Positions 53,743 through 64,000 of a DNA stretch of 64,000 nt are shown piece after piece (within the stretch, counting starts at the first letter, position 1; each line of letters starts with the position of its first letter). Below the pieces are notes generated by a model. It worked only from the letters and a program-made list of their open reading frames with translations. It was not told the DNA's origin and did not search any database. Source of the DNA: Cupriavidus laharis (GTDB lineage Bacteria > Pseudomonadota > Gammaproteobacteria > Burkholderiales > Burkholderiaceae). The DNA is taken from NCBI RefSeq assembly GCF_914271435.1, contig NZ_CAJZAI010000007.1, forward strand, positions 124,001 to 188,000, written 5' to 3'. The position numbers and the translations under genes are program-made.

Positions 53743-54600
53743 CTAGCGGATCGCGTAGGCCAGCGCCGTTCCCGCAAACACACAAGCCCCCAGCCAGTTA
53801 TTGTGGCGGAATGCCGCAAAACAGCGCATGCGGTCGCGGTCCCGGATCAGCGTGTAGTGATAGCCGGCACAGACCGCCGCCGCGGCCAGCCCCACCCAAT
53901 ACGGCCAGCCTAGCGACAGCATCACGCCTGCCCAGCCCATCAGCCCCAGAAAGGCCGCGTAGCACAGCATGATCGCAGCCACGTCGAAGCGACCGAACGT
54001 GATGGCCGAAGTCTTGATACCGATCAGTAGGTCATCGTCGCGATCCACCATCGCATAGGCCGTGTCATAGGCAACCGCCCAGAACACGTTGGCCAGGAGC
54101 ATCACCCACGCCACCAGCGGCACCTGATCCTGCACGGCCGCGAACGCCATCGGGATGCCGAAGCCGAACGCGATGCCCAGGTAAGCCTGCGGGATCGCGA
54201 AGAAGCGCTTGAAGAACGGATACGTGCCCGCCACCACGGCAGCCACCACCGCTAGCCACTTGGTCAGGCTGTTCAACGGCAGGATCAGCGCGAACGCCAG
54301 CAGCGCCAGTACCGCCGCCACCGCCAGCGCCTCCCATGCCGCGATCTTGCCCGCTGTCAGCGGCCGTTCCTTCGTGCGCTTGACGTGCTTGTCGAAGTCG
54401 CGGTCGGCGTAGTCGTTGATCGCACAGCCCGCGGAGCGCATCAGGAACGTGCCGACAAAAAAGATGCAGAAGATGCCCAGAGCCGGCGGACCGCCCGCTG
54501 CCATCCACAGCGCCCACAGCGTGGGCCACAGCAGCAGCAGCGTGCCGATGGGCTTGTCGATGCGCACCAGGCGCGCATACAGGGCGAGGCGTTCAGACAT
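53743..54600 (-). CDS. ubiA: 4-hydroxybenzoate octaprenyltransferase
   Basis: Integral-membrane prenyltransferase of ubiquinone synthesis, 285 residues and about eight helices. Both Asp-rich motifs are present: [17 protein letters not shown] (about residue 65) and [19 protein letters not shown] (about 185). [19 protein letters not shown] marks the first helix. The ATG at MSERLALY was chosen; an upstream in-frame codon adds nine unconserved residues. It is transcribed in the direction away from dps, as a separate unit. Confidence 0.96.
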   Translation of the reverse strand: MSERLALYARLVRIDKPIGTLLLLWPTLWALWMAAGGPPALGIFCIFFVGTFLMRSAGCAINDYADRDFDKHVKRTKERPLTAGKIAAWEALAVAAVLALLAFALILPLNSLTKWLAVVAAVVAGTYPFFKRFFAIPQAYLGIAFGFGIPMAFAAVQDQVPLVAWVMLLANVFWAVAYDTAYAMVDRDDDLLIGIKTSAITFGRFDVAAIMLCYAAFLGLMGWAGVMLSLGWPYWVGLAAAAVCAGYHYTLIRDRDRMRCFAAFRHNNWLGACVFAGTALAYAIR

Positions 54601-54752
54601 GGGAGCTCGGGGACGGGAAAGCAGCACGGCAGCAGCGGGGGCAGGAGAAATCGGAGGGACACGAGTTCAGCGCGCAGTGAGGCACCGAACGAAAACGCGC
54701 CGCAGCCGGAACGGTTGCGGCGCGTCGGGCCGGCATGGCAGTCAGGCCGCCA

Positions 54753-55238
54753 TCAGGCCAGCATCGAGCGCAACATCCACGCGGTCTTTTCGTGCGTCTG
54801 CATGCGCTGGGTCAGCAGGTCCGCCGACGGTTCGTCGCTGGCGGCATCGACCAGCGGGAAGATCGAGCGCGCGGTGCGCACCACGGCTTCCTGGCCTTCG
54901 ACGAGCTTGCGGATCATCTCGGTGGCCTCCGGCACGCCCTCTTCTTCCTGGATCGACGACAGGCGTGCATATTCCTTGTAGGTGCCCGGGGCCGGGTAGC
55001 CCAGTGCGCGGATACGCTCGGCGATGGAGTCGACGGCCAGCGCCAGCTCGTTGTACTGCGTCTCGAACATCAGATGCAGCGTGTTGAACATGGGGCCCGT
55101 CACGTTCCAGTGGAAGTTGTGGGTCTTGAGGTAGAGGGTGTAAGTGTCGGCCAGCAGCTTGGACAGGCCTTCCGCGATCTTCTTGCGGTCCTTGTCGGAG
55201 ATGCCGATATTCACGCTCATCTCATTCTTCTTTGCCAT
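54753..55238 (-). CDS. dps: Dps family DNA-binding ferritin
   Basis: Dodecameric mini-ferritin that binds DNA and stores iron using peroxide. The 161-residue protein has the ferroxidase ligands in [29 protein letters not shown] (split around the two His and the Asp/Glu residues) and a helical bundle up to [21 protein letters not shown]. The N-terminal KKNE and KDRKK provide basic residues for DNA contact. oxyR follows immediately upstream (246 bp away, same strand), so OxyR control is likely. The leader has a GC-rich palindrome (55287-55300) inside a 7-bp inverted repeat. Confidence 0.96.
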   Translation of the reverse strand: MAKKNEMSVNIGISDKDRKKIAEGLSKLLADTYTLYLKTHNFHWNVTGPMFNTLHLMFETQYNELALAVDSIAERIRALGYPAPGTYKEYARLSSIQEEEGVPEATEMIRKLVEGQEAVVRTARSIFPLVDAASDEPSADLLTQRMQTHEKTAWMLRSMLA

Positions 55239-55286
55239 GGTAAGTACGCTCCATTCTGGGAAAGCACGAGGATTGCCGCACGACTG

Positions 55287-55300
55287 GGCCGGGCCCGGCC
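55287..55300. other. Palindrome GGCCGGGCCCGGCC in the dps leader
   Basis: A perfect 14-bp palindrome is enclosed by TGCCGCA (55274-55280) and TGCGGCA (55302-55308). It would form a stable structure in the dps leader RNA, if the promoter lies upstream of it. Confidence 0.45.
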
Positions 55301-55434
55301 ATGCGGCATAGCCCCGACATTATTGCACTACCCTGCAAGTCCGGACAAACCCCGAGCCAGCCCGGCCATCATGGTGGCGGTGCCAGGAACGAACACGCCA
55401 TCCATCCCCCGGCTTCCACAACTCGTCGAACAAT

Positions 55435-55460
55435 AAAAAAGGGCTGCTCATGGCAACCCT
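55435..55460 (-). terminator. Terminator after oxyR
   Basis: On the minus strand GGGTTGC and GCAGCCC pair (one G-T) across a 5-base loop, followed by six T residues, 25 bases past the oxyR stop. Confidence 0.85.
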
Positions 55461-55484
55461 CGATTCACGGCATGAAGAAAGCGG

Positions 55485-56435
55485 TCAGGCCGCCTTGGCC
55501 AACTCCTTGGCATTGAGCTTCCGCACGCCTGGCAACTCGCACGCCGCCACCGCGCTGGCCAGTGCCTCCATGGCGGGCAGGCGGGTAAAACTCTTGCGCC
55601 AGGCCAGCACCACGCGGCGGTCCGGCACCGGGTCGGCGAACGGCACGTAGGCCAGCATGTCGCCCTTGGCCTTCATGTCCGGCACCGAGGTGCGCGGCAG
55701 CACGGTAATGCCCACGCCGCTGGCGACCATATGGCGGATGGTTTCGAGCGAGGAGCCCTCGAACGTCTTCTGGATGCCGTCCGAGGCCTGCGAGAAGCGC
55801 GACAGCTCCGGGCACACACCCAGCACGTGGTCGCGGAAGCAATGGCCGCTGCCGAGCAGCAGCATGGTCTGCTGTTTCAGTTCGTCCGGATCGACGTGGC
55901 TCACCTCGGCAAGCTGGTGCCCGCGCGGCACCGCCACGACGAAAGGCTCGTCATAGAGCGGGCGCACCGTGAGGCCGGAATCGGCAAACGGTTCGGCCAT
56001 GATGGCGCAGTCGATCTCGCCCTGCTTGAGCAGCTCGATCAGCTTGACCGTGTAGTTTTCCTGCAGCATCAGCGGCATCTGCGGCACGGCCCCGATCATC
56101 TGCTTGACCAGCGCCGGCAGCAGGTAGGGCCCGATGGTGTAGATCACGCCCACACGCAGCGGACCGGCCAGCGGGTCCTTGCCCTGCTTGGCGATCTCTC
56201 GGATAGCCATGGTCTGTTCGAGCACGCGCTGGGCCTGGGCCACGATCTGCTCGCCCACGGCAGTCACGGACACCTCCGAGGTGCCGCGCTCGAAGATCTG
56301 CACGTTGAGTTCGTCTTCCAGCTTCTTGATCGCCACTGACAAAGTGGGCTGCGACACGAAGCAGGCCTCGGCAGCACGGCCGAAATGGCGCTCCCGCGCC
56401 ACGGCGACGATGTACTTCAGTTCAGTGAGCGTCAT
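55485..56435 (-). CDS. oxyR: Hydrogen peroxide-responsive regulator OxyR
   Basis: LysR-type peroxide sensor, 316 residues. The helix-turn-helix is FGRAAEACFVSQPTLSVAIKK. The redox cysteines fall exactly at Cys199 and Cys208 (GSGHCFRDHVLGVCPE), the disulfide pair of E. coli OxyR. It probably activates dps next door. It lies downstream of recG on the same strand with 110 bp between; the oxyR-recG linkage is typical of Burkholderiaceae. A 12-bp palindrome, GATTCCGGAATC (56474-56485), lies in its upstream region. Confidence 0.97.
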   Translation of the reverse strand: MTLTELKYIVAVARERHFGRAAEACFVSQPTLSVAIKKLEDELNVQIFERGTSEVSVTAVGEQIVAQAQRVLEQTMAIREIAKQGKDPLAGPLRVGVIYTIGPYLLPALVKQMIGAVPQMPLMLQENYTVKLIELLKQGEIDCAIMAEPFADSGLTVRPLYDEPFVVAVPRGHQLAEVSHVDPDELKQQTMLLLGSGHCFRDHVLGVCPELSRFSQASDGIQKTFEGSSLETIRHMVASGVGITVLPRTSVPDMKAKGDMLAYVPFADPVPDRRVVLAWRKSFTRLPAMEALASAVAACELPGVRKLNAKELAKAA

Positions 56436-56545
56436 GACTAATCAATTTGCGGTAGGCGATAGATTTTACCTTCGATTCCGGAATCTGTCAGAACACTGCA
56501 CGAATGCGGCGCATAGGGCACCAAAACGTGAAGATCGCCGGCCGT

Positions 56546-58708
56546 TCAGGCCTTCAGGTAATGCTCGCGCCCGCCCAGCCAGCGCGACAGGTGCGCTTCC
56601 ACGGCCTCGGGAAAGTGCGCCAGCATGAGCTGCGCAGCCTCCTGCGCGTACTCGACCAGCCATGCATCGGAGTTCAAGTCAGCAAAGCGCAGCATGGCTT
56701 CGCCAGACTGGCGCGCGCCGAGGAATTCGCCGGGACCGCGGATCTCCAGGTCGCGCCGCGCAATCTCGAAGCCGTCGGTCGTCTCGCGCATGGTGGCCAG
56801 CCGCTCGCGCGCGGTGGGCGACAGCGGCGCCTGGTACATCAGCAGGCAAACCGACTCGGTGGTGCCCCGCCCCACGCGCCCACGCAACTGGTGGAGCTGT
56901 GCCAGGCCAAAGCGCTCGGCATGCTCGATCACCATCAGCGAGGCATTGGGCACGTCCACGCCCACTTCAATCACCGTGGTGGCCACGAGCACCTGCAGGC
57001 GGTTGGCGCTGAAGTCGTCCATCACGGCCGCCTTCTCGGCCGGCGGCAGGCGGCCGTGGACCAGCCCAACGCGCAGGTCTGGCAACGCGGCAACCAGTGT
57101 TTCATAGGTCTCCACGGCGGTCTGCAGCTGTAGCGCCTCGCTTTCCTCGATCAGCGGGCAGACCCAGTAGACCTGCCGGCCCTCGGCGGCGGCATGGTGA
57201 ATGCGCCCGATCACCTCGTCGCGGCGCTCGTCGTTGACCAGGCGCGTGACGATCGGCGTGCGGCCCGGCGGCAGTTCGTCGATCACCGACACGTCAAGGT
57301 CCGCGTAGTACGTCATGGCCAGCGTGCGCGGGATGGGCGTGGCCGACATCATGAGCTGGTGCGGGACGGTGTCCGGCGCGGGCTGGGCCGGCTCCACGCC
57401 GCCGGCCTTGCCGCGCAGCGCCAGCCGCTGCGCCACGCCGAAGCGGTGCTGCTCGTCCACCACCGAAAGGCCCAGCCGGGCAAAGCGCACAGTGTCCTGG
57501 ATCAGCGCGTGCGTGCCGATCGCGAGCCGGGCCTCCCCCGATTCCACGCGCGCCACCGCCTCGCGTTTCTCGCGCGCCTTGAGGCTGCCGGCGAGCCAGA
57601 CCACCTGCACGCCGAGCGGTTCGAACCACGCCGACAGCTTGCGGTAGTGCTGCTCGGCCAGGATTTCGGTCGGCGCCATGATCGCGGCCTGGTAGCCGGC
57701 ATCGATGGCCTGGCACGCGGCCAGTGCCGCCACGATGGTCTTGCCGCTGCCCACATCGCCCTGCAGCAGCCGGTGCATCGGGTGCTGCGCGGTCATGTCG
57801 GCTGCAATTTCTTCAACCACGCGCTGCTGCGCGCCGGTCAGGCGGAACGGCAGCGCTGCCAGGAACCGCGCCAACAAGCCGCCTTCGCGCCGCGGCATGG
57901 AAGGCGCGTTCTTCTCGCGGCGCGCTTCGTGCGCGCGCCGCAGCGAGATCTGTTGCGCCAGCAGTTCGTCGAACTTGATGCGCTGCCAGGCCGGATGCGA
58001 GCGGTCGGCCAGCGCGGCCTCGCTCTCCTGCGGCGGCGGGGTGTGCAGCAGGCGCAGGCATTCGGCGAGCGGGCGCAGCTTCAGCTTTGCAAGCGGGCCC
58101 TGCAGCACGGCCGCGGGCAGCGTCTCGGGCAGAGGCGTGCGTGACAGCGCGCCGGAGATCGCCTTGCGCAGATAGGCCTGCGAGATGCCGGCCGTGGCCG
58201 GATAGACCGGCGTGAGCCGGTCCGGCAAAGGCTCGTCCGGCGCTACCGGGCGCACCGTCGGGTGCACCATCTCGGCCCCGAAGAAGCCGCCGCGGACGTC
58301 GCCACGTACGCGCAGGCGCACGCCTTCGGCCATCTGCTTGGTCTGGCTGCCGTAGAAATTCAGGAACCGCAGCGTCAGCTCGCCGCTCTCGTCGGTAATC
58401 TTCACCACCAGTTGGCGGCGCGGGCGGAAGGTGACCTCGTTGGAGATGACCTCGCCCTCGACCTGCGCGGGCTGGCCGAGCCCGGCGCGGCGGATCGCTT
58501 CGGCGATCGGCATCAGCGTGGTCTCGTCCTCGTAGCGCATCGGCAGGTGCAGCACGAGGTCGACGCTGCGACGCAGGCCCATCTTGGCCAGCCGCGCGAC
58601 CGCGGACGACGGCTTGCCGTCCTTGCCCGCGGCCTTGCCCTTTGCAGACGGCGCTGAGTCAGGGGCTTCGGCTTTGTCCTGGGTCGGTTCGGGGGCGGTT
58701 CCGGGCAT
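56546..58708 (-). CDS. recG: ATP-dependent DNA helicase RecG
   Basis: Branched-DNA helicase that regresses stalled replication forks. The 720-residue protein has the wedge/OB domain (about 60-250), then helicase motifs: LLQGDVGSGKTIVAA, APTEILAEQHYRKL, LSVVDEQHRFGVAQR (DEQH), MMSATPIPRTLAMTYYADLD, and QLRGRVGRG near the end. The start is uncertain: the ATG at MPGTAPEP is used, and a GTG 12 codons upstream is possible; the first 50 residues are low-complexity (Ala/Lys/Pro). It is divergent from queA. Confidence 0.97.
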   Translation of the reverse strand: MPGTAPEPTQDKAEAPDSAPSAKGKAAGKDGKPSSAVARLAKMGLRRSVDLVLHLPMRYEDETTLMPIAEAIRRAGLGQPAQVEGEVISNEVTFRPRRQLVVKITDESGELTLRFLNFYGSQTKQMAEGVRLRVRGDVRGGFFGAEMVHPTVRPVAPDEPLPDRLTPVYPATAGISQAYLRKAISGALSRTPLPETLPAAVLQGPLAKLKLRPLAECLRLLHTPPPQESEAALADRSHPAWQRIKFDELLAQQISLRRAHEARREKNAPSMPRREGGLLARFLAALPFRLTGAQQRVVEEIAADMTAQHPMHRLLQGDVGSGKTIVAALAACQAIDAGYQAAIMAPTEILAEQHYRKLSAWFEPLGVQVVWLAGSLKAREKREAVARVESGEARLAIGTHALIQDTVRFARLGLSVVDEQHRFGVAQRLALRGKAGGVEPAQPAPDTVPHQLMMSATPIPRTLAMTYYADLDVSVIDELPPGRTPIVTRLVNDERRDEVIGRIHHAAAEGRQVYWVCPLIEESEALQLQTAVETYETLVAALPDLRVGLVHGRLPPAEKAAVMDDFSANRLQVLVATTVIEVGVDVPNASLMVIEHAERFGLAQLHQLRGRVGRGTTESVCLLMYQAPLSPTARERLATMRETTDGFEIARRDLEIRGPGEFLGARQSGEAMLRFADLNSDAWLVEYAQEAAQLMLAHFPEAVEAHLSRWLGGREHYLKA

Positions 58709-58776
58709 CGGCGGTCGGGCAGGCGGGGAAATAAGGGGTATCACACAGGGCCGGGCGGCGCCTGGCGCCCAAGCCT

Positions 58777-58800
58777 TACAATATCGGATTCGCCGATTGT
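58777..58800. promoter_or_regulatory. TACAAT box and inverted repeat, queA/recG
   Basis: TACAAT (58777-58782) is a possible -10 box for queA. It overlaps the interrupted inverted repeat ACAAT-ATCGG / CCGAT-TGT in the 146-bp divergent region. A regulator is not known to me. Confidence 0.35.
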
Positions 58801-58854
58801 ACCTATCCCGGTTGCCGCTTCGCGCGGCGCCATGCCGGGGCATTGCCTGTCCTC

Positions 58855-61082
<2,228 letters not shown>

Positions 61083-61269
61083 GCCCGAACTTTCCGGCCC
61101 GGCGCGGTCGAATACCGGGGGCAGCGGCAGGTCTTGCATGCATCTGCGCCGAGTCGCCCGGAACGCACCCCGAACAAACCCGGATTCCCGCCCTAGAATG
61201 CCAGGGCGGGCCTTGCACGGGTGATAGAATGGTCGATTACTTGAATGACTTTTGTGACGGAGAATCAAC

Positions 61270-61596
61270 GTGCTGATTTCTAACGCATTCGCCCAGACTG
61301 CCGGTGCCGGCGGCGCCGCGGGCGGCCTGATGAGCTTCCTGCCCATCATCCTGATGTTTGCGGTGCTGTGGTTCATCATGATCCGCCCGCAGATGAAGCG
61401 CCAGAAAGAAGCCAAGGCCATGCTGGAAGCACTTGCCAAGAACGACGAAGTCGTCACGGCCGGCGGCATCCTGGGCAAGGTGACCAAGGTGACCGACCAG
61501 TACGTCAGCCTGGAAATCGCCGAAGGCACGGAAGTCACCGTGCAGAAGAACGCCGTGACCACTGTGCTGCCGAAGGGTTCGCTGAAGTCGCTCTGA
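61270..61596 (+). CDS. yajC: Preprotein translocase subunit YajC
   Basis: Small membrane protein of the SecDF-YajC complex, 108 residues. One transmembrane segment (LMSFLPIILMFAVLWFIMI, residues about 18-36) is followed by the charged RPQMKRQKEAKAM and the soluble VVTAGGILGKVTKV, with LEIAEGTEVTVQK after it. Translation starts at GTG with the site GGAG 8 bases upstream; no ATG gives this N-terminus. It is separated from secD by 196 bp containing inverted repeats. Confidence 0.95.
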   Translation: MLISNAFAQTAGAGGAAGGLMSFLPIILMFAVLWFIMIRPQMKRQKEAKAMLEALAKNDEVVTAGGILGKVTKVTDQYVSLEIAEGTEVTVQKNAVTTVLPKGSLKSL

Positions 61597-61655
61597 TCCC
61601 CGTTCGCGACACTGCCCTTTGTCTTTTCCGGCATGCCTGTCCGTGCATGCCCTGG

Positions 61656-61713
61656 CAGCCGCCTGATCAGCCCGTGGGCCCGCAAGGTGCCCTTCGCGGC
61701 GGCCAGGCGGCTG
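61656..61713. promoter_or_regulatory. 10-bp inverted repeat in the secD leader
   Basis: CAGCCGCCTG (61656-61665) and CAGGCGGCTG (61704-61713) are perfectly complementary and enclose a GC-rich 38-base loop that can itself fold. A smaller stem, GGCATGC/GCATGCC, precedes it at 61630-61651. The structure lies 80-140 bases before secD; its role in translation or transcript balance is open. Confidence 0.5.
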
Positions 61714-61792
61714 TTTGCCAACCGGTCCGGTCCCGCCAGAGTGCCCCTGAGGCCCCCGGCGGGCCCGCCAACCGCAGAATGACTGGCCAGAG

Positions 61793-63658
61793 ATGAATCG
61801 TTATCCGCTTTGGAAATATCTCGTGATCCTGGTGGCCCTGGCCATCGGCATCATCTATACCCTGCCGAACTTCTTCGGCGAGGCGCCTGCCGTGCAGGTT
61901 TCCTCGGGCAAGGCCACGGTCAAGGTGGACCTTTCCATGCAGAAGCATGTGGAAGAGATCCTGGCCCAGAACCAGTTGCAGCCTGACGGCGTGTTCTTCG
62001 ATGTTTCCGGCCAGTCCGGCTCGGTCAAGGCGCGCTTCCGCACCACCGATGAACAACTCAAGGCCAAGGACGTCCTGTCTCGCGCGCTCAACCCCGACGC
62101 AGCCGACCCGACCTACGTGGTTGCGCTGAACCTGCTGTCGGGCTCGCCGCGCTGGCTGACCGCGATGCACGCGCTGCCGATGTACCTGGGCCTGGACCTG
62201 CGCGGCGGCGTGCACTTCCTGCTGCAGGTGGACATGAAGGGCGCCGTCGACAAGAAGCTCGACAGCCTGTCGGGCGATGCCCGTACCCTGCTGCGCGACA
62301 AGAACGTCCGCCACGGCGGCATCGACCGCGACGGCGACCGCCTGACCGTGCGCTTCAACAATGCCGACGACGCCAACCGCGCACGCGCCATCCTGGCCGA
62401 CAACCTGCGCGAACTGGCCTTCGCCATGGACGGCAACAACGTGGTCGGCACCTTCACCGATGCCGCCCGCAAGGCCGTGCAGGACGCCGCCGTCAAGCAG
62501 AACATCACCACCCTGCACAACCGCGTGAACGAACTCGGCGTGGCCGAGCCCGTGATCCAGCAGCAAGGCGCCGACCGCATCGTGGTGCAGCTGCCCGGCG
62601 TGCAGGACACCGCCAAGGCCAAGGACATCATCGGCCGCACCGCCACGCTGGAAGCGCGCCTGGCCGACCCCGACGCGCCGCGCAACCCGCGCCCGGGCGA
62701 CCCGATCCCGTTCGGCAGCGAGCTGTTCACGCAGGGCAACGGCGCCCCGGTGGTGCTGAAGAAGCAGGTCATCTTCACCGGCGACCGCATCGAAAGCGCC
62801 TCGGCCGGCTTCGACCAGAACCAGCGCCCGTCGGTCAACATCAAGCTCGACGCCCAGGGCGGCCGCGTGCTGCGCGACGTCTCGCGCGAGAACATCGGCA
62901 AGCCGATGGGCATCGTGTTGTTCGAAAAGGGCAAGGGCGAGGTGCTGACTGTGGCGACGATCCAGTCCGAACTGGGCTCGAGCTTCCAGATCACCGGTTC
63001 CTACTCGACCGAAGCCGCCAACGACCTCGCGCTGCTGCTGCGCGCCGGCTCGCTGGCCGCGCCGATGGAGATCATCGAGGAACGCACGATCGGCCCATCG
63101 CTGGGCGCGGACAACATCCAGAAGGGTTTTGACTCGGTGGCCTATGGCTTCGGTGCCATCGCCGTATTCATGGTCCTGTACTACATGCTGTTCGGCGTGT
63201 TCTCCGTGGCGGCGCTGGGCATCAACCTGCTGCTGCTGGTAGCCGTGCTGTCGATGCTGCAGGCCACGCTGACGCTGCCGGGCATTGCGGCTATCGCCCT
63301 GGTACTGGGCATGGCCATCGACGCCAACGTGCTGATCAACGAACGCATCCGCGAAGAACTGCGCGCCGGCGCCTCGCCGCAGATGGCCATCGCCGTCGGC
63401 TTCGAGCGCGCCTGGGCCACCATCCTGGACTCCAACGTGACCACGCTGATTGCCGGCCTGGCGCTACTGGCCTTTGGCTCCGGCCCCGTGCGCGGCTTTG
63501 CCGTGGTGCACTGCCTGGGCATACTGACCTCAATGTTCTCGGCGGTGTTCTTCAACCGCGGCCTGGTCAACCTCTGGTACGGCCGCAAGAAGAAGCTGCA
63601 GAGCGTGGCCATCGGCCAGATCTGGAAGCCGGGTGCGGACACCCCGGTCGCCAAGTAA
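61793..63658 (+). CDS. secD: Protein translocase subunit SecD
   Basis: RND-type membrane protein that uses the proton gradient to pull preproteins out on the periplasmic side, in complex with SecF and YajC. The 621-residue protein has one N-terminal membrane segment, a large periplasmic domain (LGLDLRGGVHFLLQVD and INTLHNR-like TTLHNRVNELGVAEP, with QGADRIVVQLPG), and five C-terminal segments containing AIALVLGMAIDANVLINERIREE. Start and length match E. coli SecD. secF begins 24 bp downstream. Confidence 0.98.
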   Translation: MNRYPLWKYLVILVALAIGIIYTLPNFFGEAPAVQVSSGKATVKVDLSMQKHVEEILAQNQLQPDGVFFDVSGQSGSVKARFRTTDEQLKAKDVLSRALNPDAADPTYVVALNLLSGSPRWLTAMHALPMYLGLDLRGGVHFLLQVDMKGAVDKKLDSLSGDARTLLRDKNVRHGGIDRDGDRLTVRFNNADDANRARAILADNLRELAFAMDGNNVVGTFTDAARKAVQDAAVKQNITTLHNRVNELGVAEPVIQQQGADRIVVQLPGVQDTAKAKDIIGRTATLEARLADPDAPRNPRPGDPIPFGSELFTQGNGAPVVLKKQVIFTGDRIESASAGFDQNQRPSVNIKLDAQGGRVLRDVSRENIGKPMGIVLFEKGKGEVLTVATIQSELGSSFQITGSYSTEAANDLALLLRAGSLAAPMEIIEERTIGPSLGADNIQKGFDSVAYGFGAIAVFMVLYYMLFGVFSVAALGINLLLLVAVLSMLQATLTLPGIAAIALVLGMAIDANVLINERIREELRAGASPQMAIAVGFERAWATILDSNVTTLIAGLALLAFGSGPVRGFAVVHCLGILTSMFSAVFFNRGLVNLWYGRKKKLQSVAIGQIWKPGADTPVAK

Positions 63659-63682
63659 GCACGGAATCATCAGGACAACATC

Positions 63683-64000
63683 ATGGAATTCTTCCGCATC
63701 CGGCGCGACATTCCGTTCATGAAGCACGCGTTGGTCTTCAACGTGATTTCCTTCCTGACGTTTGCCGCCGCCGTGTTCTTCCTGTGGCACAAGGGGCTGC
63801 ACCTGTCGATCGAATTCACCGGCGGCACGGTGATGGAGGTCAACTACCAGCAGGCGGCCGATCTTGAAAAGATCCGCGGCCAGGTGGGCAAGCTCGGCTA
63901 TACCGACGTGCAGGTGCAGAACTTCGGCACCTCGCGCGACGTCATGATCCGCCTGCCGCTGCAGAAGGGTCCGGACGGCAAGCAGGTCACCTCGGCCCAG
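63683..64000 (+). CDS. secF: Protein translocase subunit SecF (partial)
   Basis: First 106 codons of SecF; the gene runs off the end of the window. The N-terminus FRIRRDIPFMKHALVFNV leads into the first membrane segment (about residues 13-35), and then LSIEFTGGTVMEV opens the periplasmic domain, the SecF form of the D-G-G motif. It partners SecD and YajC and completes the queA-tgt-yajC-secD-secF order. The start has a weak AGGA site. Confidence 0.96.
   Translation, partial: MEFFRIRRDIPFMKHALVFNVISFLTFAAAVFFLWHKGLHLSIEFTGGTVMEVNYQQAADLEKIRGQVGKLGYTDVQVQNFGTSRDVMIRLPLQKGPDGKQVTSAQ

Noticed and set aside
56459..56485. An OxyR-type binding site (ATAG-N7-CTAT pattern) upstream of oxyR
   Set aside because: Only one of four tetranucleotides matches well. 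The palindrome GATTCCGGAATC is real, but its link to OxyR is not supported.

Overview
The window is about 64 kb of GC-rich bacterial chromosome, almost entirely protein coding, with 62 genes I can support (the last, secF, runs off the end). Gene content and order (icd/rluE divergent, pilT-pilU, dps-oxyR-recG, queA-tgt-yajC-secD-secF, glcDEF, pcnB-folK-panB), together with the protein sequences, point to a beta-proteobacterium of the Burkholderiaceae, most likely Cupriavidus or close Ralstonia. That assignment rests on recognising the proteins, not on a search. I see no rRNA, tRNA, insertion sequence, prophage or CRISPR array.

Layout. 1-14.4 kb: housekeeping genes (icd, rluE, a small secreted Ala/Lys-rich protein, a DUF192 protein, yajQ, murB, ppnP, argF, a DUF3579 protein, rpsT, murJ, a SirB1-like protein, dedA, mutL, miaA, a GNAT acetyltransferase). 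14.5-20.4 kb: a catabolic module with a GntR/FCD regulator converging on a four-gene operon (MHS-type transporter, hydantoinase, amidase, Asp/Glu/hydantoin racemase). An identical 13-base word lies upstream of both the regulator and the operon, so the operator can be proposed. 20.5-24 kb: a LysR regulator divergent from a membrane di-iron hydroxylase (sterol desaturase family) and a class-3-like aldehyde dehydrogenase. 24-32.9 kb: purM, a PerM/AI-2E exporter-family protein, hda, a HAD phosphatase, pcnB, folK, a deoxynucleoside kinase, panB, and a two-gene tungstate-type ABC transporter with no binding protein beside it. 33-39 kb: a pabB-pabC fusion gene with an 8-base tandem repeat at its start, dnaJ, dnaK with a clear sigma-32 promoter, and a cobalamin adenosyltransferase.

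39-48 kb: an FAD-linked D-lactate/glycolate-type dehydrogenase with its own LysR regulator, then a glycolate oxidase operon (glcD, glcE, glcF) with a voltage-gated-type potassium channel gene between glcD and glcE, then a CidA/LrgA-LrgB pair. 48-53.7 kb: a VOC protein with a WYL-type regulator, glutathione peroxidase, the twitching ATPases PilU and PilT, then yggS and proC. 53.7-58.7 kb: ubiA, dps, oxyR and recG, an oxidative-stress and DNA-protection block. 58.8-64 kb: queuosine tRNA modification (queA, tgt) running into the Sec translocon accessory genes yajC, secD and secF.

Most of the window is ordinary core genome. The parts worth a second look are regulatory or organisational: the shared 13-mer of the hydantoin module, the 8-bp repeat at pabBC, a folded leader ending in a U-rich run directly before argF, a TCTTATATAAGA palindrome upstream of two genes, the zinc-ribbon potassium channel inside the glc operon, the hydroxylase-aldehyde dehydrogenase pair, and an orphan coding remnant in frame behind a LysR gene. 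I found no clearly new defence or mobile system.
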